64,000 bases of DNA from Chaetoceros tenuissimus (Eukaryota > Bacillariophyta > Thalassiosirophyceae > Chaetocerotales > Chaetocerotaceae), in NCBI GenBank assembly GCA_021927905.1, contig BLLK01000057.1, positions 372,001-436,000 of the forward strand, in the 5' to 3' direction. The notes below the pieces were generated by a model that did no database searches, was not told the DNA's origin, and saw nothing but the letters and a program-made list of their open reading frames with translations. Positions within the stretch are counted from its first letter, which is position 1. Every line of letters begins with the position of its first letter. Of the stretch, positions 59,101-64,000 are shown one piece after another. The position numbers and the translations under genes are program-made.

Positions 59101-62100
59101 AGCCTGTCACTTCGGCTCTATCATGTACAGTATAATGCTCATCGATACTGGCAACAACCAAACGACTATCAATCGCTAGAAAACAAGTGATTGGGCTCTC
59201 ATTTAAGAGAAGAAAAAGTGCCTCTAATACTAAGACCACAGTCTTTGAATTACAACGATCAAGGTCGTCCACAAATATGCTCATTCTTACTGGATGTAAC
59301 TTGCCGCTTGCTTCACTGTAATATTTATTGACTCGCAAGAAATCAAAGAGGTACTCTGCTTCTTTCTTGATCACTCCCATGTAACCCATGTCCTTTGTGA
59401 AATCTCTCCTATCAAAGTCTTCTCCAATCATGGAAATTTGCATGAGCTTATTTGGACCTTCTTTGAGAACAGGTAGTATGTCCTTGAGAAATATGTATAG
59501 TTGTTTTCCAAATGGAAGCGGACTGAGAAGTATAGAGAGGAGACCACCATATATCGATTTTCCAGAAGGATTCTGCACCAAGACCCAAGTGCCGATGGAA
59601 ACTCCAGCAAGTGTAACAATACATGAAAATGTACTGCGCATGTAAAACTGAAATAGCGAAAGGCTGAGAACTATAGCTAAGAGTCCACCAAAGAATGCCT
59701 TTCTAGAGGGATTCTGCACCAAGACCCAAATGCCAATGCATACACCAAACAGCGCAAGAAATAATGATATTGTACTTCGCATATAGAACTGAAAAAGTGC
59801 TGCACTTCTTCGACGCTCTTTCTCTTCCCAGTCATTATCGTCAACATCATACTCATCTTCAATGAGGTTAATACTAGCCCTGTGCATTCTCACTTGAAAT
59901 AAAGAGAAATCAGACTCTACCGAGGTCCATAGTTGATCCATGAAGCTTGCCCATAGATTGTCACTCCCATTATAAGTCCAAGCGTTGAATTCTACAAAAA
60001 TATATTTTGTTACAGCTGATTTTTCCGGAGCAATATTTCCACGATGACAAATCAACGGCTTCCAAAGTGGGATTAACTTGAATATGGCGAATCGAGAGAC
60101 TTGAAAACAAAACCTGATCGGGACAAGTAGAACTCTTCGAAGAAAGGCCATAAACGTGAATGCTCTATGCTTTGAAAATGAAGAATACATTGCAGTCTTT
60201 CCTCCAATTGAGTCCCAGACTGAGCTAACTTGGTCAATACTACTTTCTTCTGCTTTGCTAATGATAAGATTCAATAGAAATATTGGGCTGAATCCCTTAA
60301 TCCAATTCCGTTCTTCTCCTTCATAGTCTTGTGGGAGGTTACCGCAATACATGAAATATTTTACTATAACAAAATTTGTGAGCATTAGTTGATGCAGTCT
60401 CTGACAGTCGATTTCAGGCACACTTTCAGCTTACCATTGAATTGCAAATACAGTAGAGGCAGAATAATAAGTGGAAACACTATTGGAGATGTGACCATCA
60501 GTAGACTTGCAATTATTTCAGTGCGCATAGCGTCAACATAGTCAATATATGAATTTTCACTGTTTTCTACTTCAAGAGATCCCTTCATAAACTGAATTCT
60601 ACATGAACGTTTGATAAAGTCAAACCAGAAATAGAATGTAAAGCGCAAAATTCCGTGATCATACCACGATTTGTAGTTTCCTTCGTATTTCTCTCGCTTT
60701 TTCTTCTTAGAACTATCATTTTCCTTTTCTTTCTCCGAATTATCTACACCAATTGTTTTCTTTTCAAGGTACTCTTTGATCAAGGTCCAAAGTTTCGACT
60801 TCCCACAGCCCCACGGACCAAACAATCCAGTACAAAAGTAGGAGCCTGATTTCTCCGCTTCTTGCACAACTTTAACTATACTCTCGGCAAAGACATTGTA
60901 TCCCAATCTATCTGGAGACAGTTTTGGATTATCATTAATTGCAGACACTTGTCTATGAATTCTGATTTTGGGATTATCGTTCTCATTTTTCTCGTTTGTT
61001 GAACCGTCGTCGAAGGCGTCAAGAGGCTGGTCGCTATTTGTCGGCTTGTCGTTGGAGTCATCACTAGGCTGGTCGCTATTTGTTGAGTCGCCGTTGGTAC
61101 TATCAAGAGGCGACTCATCTTCCAATCCGTCAAGAGGCTGGTCGCTATTTGTCGGCTTGTCGTTGGAGTCATCACTAGGCTGGTCGCTATTTGTTGAGTC
61201 GCCGTTGGTACTATCAAGAGGCGACTCATCTTCCAATCCGTCAAGAGGCTGGTCGCTATTTGTCGGCTTGTCGTTGGAGTCATCACTAGGCTGGTCGCTA
61301 TTTGTTGAGTCGCCGTTGGTACTATCAAGAGGCGACTCATCTTCCAATCCGTCAAGAGGCTGGTCGCTATTTGTCGGCTTGTCGTTGGAGTCATCACTAG
61401 GCTGGTCGCTATTTGTTGAGTCGCCGTTGGTACTATCAAGAGGCGACTCATCTTCCAATCCGTCAAGAGGCTGGTTTGGATCATCATTAGATCCACTAAC
61501 GTCATTTTCATTCTGTTTCTCAATAATCTCTTTTATCATTGGGTCAATTTCGAATAAAGACCCAGGATTATCATTCTCATTTTCTTCGTTTGTCGGGTTA
61601 TCATCGGAGCCATTAAGACGCTGGTCGCTATTTTTTGGATCGTCGTCTGAGTCGTCCGAATCATCACTACGCTGATTGCCATGTGTTGAATCGCCGTCGG
61701 AACTATGAAGAGCCTGGTCGCTCTTTTTTGAATCGTTGTCCGATCCGGCAAGAGGCTGGTTAACGTCTTTTTCATTCTGGTTCTCAATAATCTTTTTTAT
61801 ATCTGGGTCAATTTCAAACAGAGATCCACCATATTTCTTACTTTTTACTTCGTATAAGTTTGGCTCGATAGAAAGGAGAAGTATTAAGGCCTTTTCACTA
61901 GCGTATCTCGCAATGTCAAATAGTATAGACTCTCCTAGATTTGGTTCGGAGAATTTGGATTTGTGTGCTTCGATTATGGTTTGAGTAGTTGTGATATTTA
62001 CACTTGAGTTGGATGATAGATAATGAAGTGGAGTGAGATTGACATCGTCTTCTATTGTCCAATCCTCTGCATCGTATTCTGCTTGATTTAATGTTGGATC

Positions 62101-62727
62101 CTCGCTGCAGCAGATTTTGTGAAGTGGGAAATCATCGTGGCGGTTTTTAATCCATTGGTTAATTTCGTCATGACTGTCATATTCACCTCTTTCATCTTCT
62201 TTAAATTGAGCAATTCTACTCAAAGCAGTATTTCCAATCACACTGTGTCCAAGTTGAGTGTGTCTTGGAATACTCAAAATGATCAACTTATGACAACCCC
62301 AAAATGCTCGCTCACCAATCTCTCTACAAGATGGAGGAATAACGATTGAAGTCAAAGATGGACAAACATTGAATGCAGCCTTTCCAATGAATTCCAAGTT
62401 TCTGGAGAGTTTGATGTAGATAAGACTCCAGCAACCAGAGAAAGCAACCTTTTCAATTCTTTTGACGGTATCGGCCATTATGACTACCTTGACATTCTTA
62501 CAATGAAAGAAAGTTCTTTCAGAAATCACTTCAACTCCAGGAAGAACTATCAATACTTCCCATGAGTCTCTTTCATCTTCATTGTAGACAAGACGACCTC
62601 TTGCTCCTTCCATGAGTTCCTCTCCGTTGTAAATGAGAGTTTTCTTGCCCCTGAAATTATGAACACCGGGTCCTAATGCTTTTACTTTCTCCCATTCTCT
62701 ATTCGTTAATTTCCTTTGAAGTCTCAT
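56175..62727 (-). CDS. Giant LRR_5-KAP P-loop NTPase (KAP-B, 2115 aa)
   Basis: Four exons by GT-AG sites conserved with KAP-A: 62727-60435, 60363-59065, 59000-57214 and 57143-56175 (introns 71, 64 and 70 bp); lengths sum to 2116 codons without a stop. ATG 62727 (MRLQRKLTNREWEKV) is chosen by family comparison over the earlier 62934. Order: leader (1-65), LRR_5 repeats (65-190), ankyrin-like TPLHYLSSN (about 235), Asp/Ser-rich region with four 37-residue repeats (about 415-575), Walker A GPWGCGKSKLW (about 636), TM segments (about 740; plus a duplicated TM unit of 47 residues at about 965-1055), Walker B SIFVDDLDRCNS (about 1125), nine 26-residue repeats (about 1375-1610), and a helical C-terminus (PYRTAFLMQVAEDIM, DNDPQLFECLLSN). 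A membrane-tethered ATPase with an LRR sensor is inferred. Confidence 0.88.
57893..58578. repeat. Coding tandem repeat, 78-bp unit x9, in KAP-B
   Basis: Unit SVRNEEVASSDSNQVRDVES plus GETEQA-type hinge (26 residues). Nine copies fall into subtypes (EQA versus GIS hinge, SSD/SSN/LSD core) that recur in blocks, suggesting duplication of multi-unit segments. The opposite strand is also open through much of the array. Confidence 0.92.
61016..61470. repeat. Coding tandem repeat, 111-bp unit x4, in KAP-B
   Basis: Unit of 37 residues containing DGLEDESPLDSTNGDSTN, SDQPSDDSNDKPTNSDQPL, repeating at 111-bp spacing (AAGAGGCTGGTCGCTATTTG near 61019, 61130, 61241 and 61352). Copies look identical or nearly so, hence very recent. 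More diverged relatives of the unit continue to about 61760. Confidence 0.92.
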
Positions 62728-63317
62728 CTTTGTATTGAAGACCAAGTTCAAGTGTACTCTCAATAGGTGGACTTTTATGGGTTTGTCTCTTGATCTCTTG
62801 AGTGGCACGAGTAGTGTAGATGTGTAGATCGATGACGTGTGAGGCGAAAGGAGAGCCATCCATGTTGATAAACCTCGTCGACTTGGTGACTTTTGAATGT
62901 AAGTACTACCGTATAGTAGGAAGAACAATCTCATTTATTATAACTTTTTCAAGAAACAAAGAAACTTATAAATTGTTGACAAGTGTTTAACTTTTGCATA
63001 AGAAAAATGAATTTTTATTGATTGTAATTGCATGTATGTAATCAGTAATTCTTTGCATAAAGTGAGATAGGATCGACGACATTATTTCTACTAATTGGAT
63101 GACATGATAGAACAAATTTAAACTTGGATGTGGCTATTACTATTTCAAAAGAAGAAAATATAGCTAAAATATTAGATCTTGTTTCCCGCCAAAATGGAGC
63201 ATCGCCAAAAACATGACAGATCTTCTTTGTCAATTACACACGACACCGCCTTTCTACTGTATCTGTTTCTATTGTTGCTATTTACTGCATTAAGTTGAAA
63301 TAGAAATAGAATTGATA
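62728..63317. other. Divergent spacer between KAP-B and the gametolysin-like gene
   Basis: About 590 bp containing two promoters. The KAP-B frame is open upstream to 62934, but that part has no counterpart in relatives. AT-rich, with no repeats or RNA gene seen. Confidence 0.45.
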
Positions 63318-64000
63318 ATGAAGAGAAGAGTGGTGATTTTCTTTGCAGCGAGCTTATTGAGTGTCAATGGCTCTCATATAGAAGAAACGACATTTCAAGA
63401 AGAACATATCTTAACATCATCGTCTCTCATAGCTTCATCAAATTCATGTGTCATCACTCCAGTACATGGAATACTTGATCGCAGCAATCCTAGTAGAAGC
63501 ATTGAGAATATAAATCGAGAAATATCAGAATTGAGCTGCTATGATGAGATATCAGGCCATTCCTACTTCTTTCGTGATTCTATTAAACATGAAATACGAG
63601 ACTTGTACGAATCTTTGAAAAGTGATGAACAAATGTTATTGAAGCTTCACAGTTCAAGCTTTACTAGAGACATGAATTACATAGACAGCTTGGAAAATAT
63701 AGAAATGGAAAGAAGAAAGAGGAGAAGCAAAGATAGTACTAGAAGCCGACAACTTGATACCTCGTCTCAAGAAGAAATACGAAATGTACTCATTGTACGA
63801 GTATCATCACAAGATGCATCGCCAACATTTGGTCCCTACAAATTATCCAAAAGTATATTTGCATCAACGAAAAGTATGAGATCGGGATTGTTAGATTGTT
63901 CAGGAGGCAAAGTAGATTTACAACCTGCTCAAAGCCAAAATATAGACGATGGTGTGATTGAAATTACAGTAGACATGTCGACGAAAGATGTACTCTGGAA
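63318..64000 (+). CDS. Gametolysin (peptidase M11)-like secreted protein, 5' part
   Basis: Open from ATG 63318 to the window end, so the 3' part is missing. A signal peptide (MKRRVVIFFAASLLSVNGSH) is followed by a propeptide-like region and the block NVLIVRVSSQDASPTFGPYK, SIFASTKSMRSGLLDCSGGK, DGVIEITVDM, which resembles the segment just before the metalloprotease domain of stramenopile M11 gametolysin-like proteins (VxRVxxxD...VFG...QxxxCSxGKL). The zinc site HExxH would lie beyond the window, so catalysis cannot be judged. M11 proteases remodel extracellular glycoprotein matrices; export or cell-surface location is expected. Confidence 0.65.
   Translation, partial: MKRRVVIFFAASLLSVNGSHIEETTFQEEHILTSSSLIASSNSCVITPVHGILDRSNPSRSIENINREISELSCYDEISGHSYFFRDSIKHEIRDLYESLKSDEQMLLKLHSSSFTRDMNYIDSLENIEMERRKRRSKDSTRSRQLDTSSQEEIRNVLIVRVSSQDASPTFGPYKLSKSIFASTKSMRSGLLDCSGGKVDLQPAQSQNIDDGVIEITVDMSTKDVLW

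Noticed and set aside
57893-61470. Possible CRISPR-like arrays
   Set aside because: Units are contiguous coding repeats without unique spacers, in eukaryotic nuclear DNA.
60876-61675. Open frames of over 200 residues on both strands over the 111-bp repeats
   Set aside because: Same reason: one stop-free unit repeated in frame. Only the frame continuous with the LRR and Walker A parts is conserved in KAP-A.
62728-62934. N-terminal extension of KAP-B
   Set aside because: Relatives all start at the MR(L/Q) Met directly before the leader, and TTCAAAGATGAG-like context is conserved there.
1-64000. tRNA, rRNA or snRNA genes
   Set aside because: I looked for conserved tRNA arm sequences and found none convincing by eye; a covariance-model scan (tRNAscan-SE, Rfam) would be decisive.

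Overview
The window looks like nuclear DNA of a marine diatom, most likely a small centric species of the Chaetoceros type; the genus is an inference. Supporting signs are a plastid EF-Ts with an ASAFAP-like bipartite presequence, a type III metacaspase (p10 before p20), an algal NRT2 nitrate transporter, short GT-AG introns of about 60-100 bp, AT-rich spacers, and expanded BspA-like leucine-rich-repeat (LRR_5) and 7TM receptor families. The genes are closely packed on both strands.

Layout. 0.9-9.7 kb (all minus): NRT2, a giant ArfGAP-like/DENN/IQ protein and a 7TM receptor. 10-15.8 kb: an LRR_5 pseudogene and the first LRR_5-KAP NTPase gene (KAP-A). 16.3-36 kb: housekeeping and membrane genes, namely plastid EF-Ts, a NicO/UreH-like membrane protein, a sulfotransferase-like protein, two more 7TM receptors, a DUF2358 plastid protein, a decayed and an intact NIPA-like transporter, a patatin lipase and a DUF2256 protein. 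36.2-37.7 kb: type III metacaspase. 37.8-42.1 kb: a complete Mutator-like DNA transposon with perfect 70-bp inverted repeats and an 8-bp target duplication, 137 bp upstream of the metacaspase start codon. 42.3-43.6 kb: a SPOUT methyltransferase-like gene.

43.6-62.7 kb is an accessory block. It holds an array in which genes for a small two-TM protein family alternate with LRR_5 genes, including a broken and a chimeric copy. This is followed by a divergent TIR-MORN gene, another LRR_5 gene, fossil pieces of a Copia retroelement and a PIF1-like helicase, and the 2115-residue, four-exon LRR_5-KAP gene KAP-B, which carries large internal tandem repeats. The last 0.7 kb is the start of a secreted gametolysin (M11)-like gene that runs off the window.

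The most interesting theme is the recurrent family sharing one N-terminal leader module plus LRR_5 repeats plus an ankyrin-like tail. It occurs alone, is broken or shuffled at several loci, and is twice fused to a membrane-anchored KAP P-loop NTPase. With a TIR-MORN gene and a co-arrayed two-TM family, this resembles a rapidly evolving NLR-like recognition system. That functional reading is an inference from architecture only.
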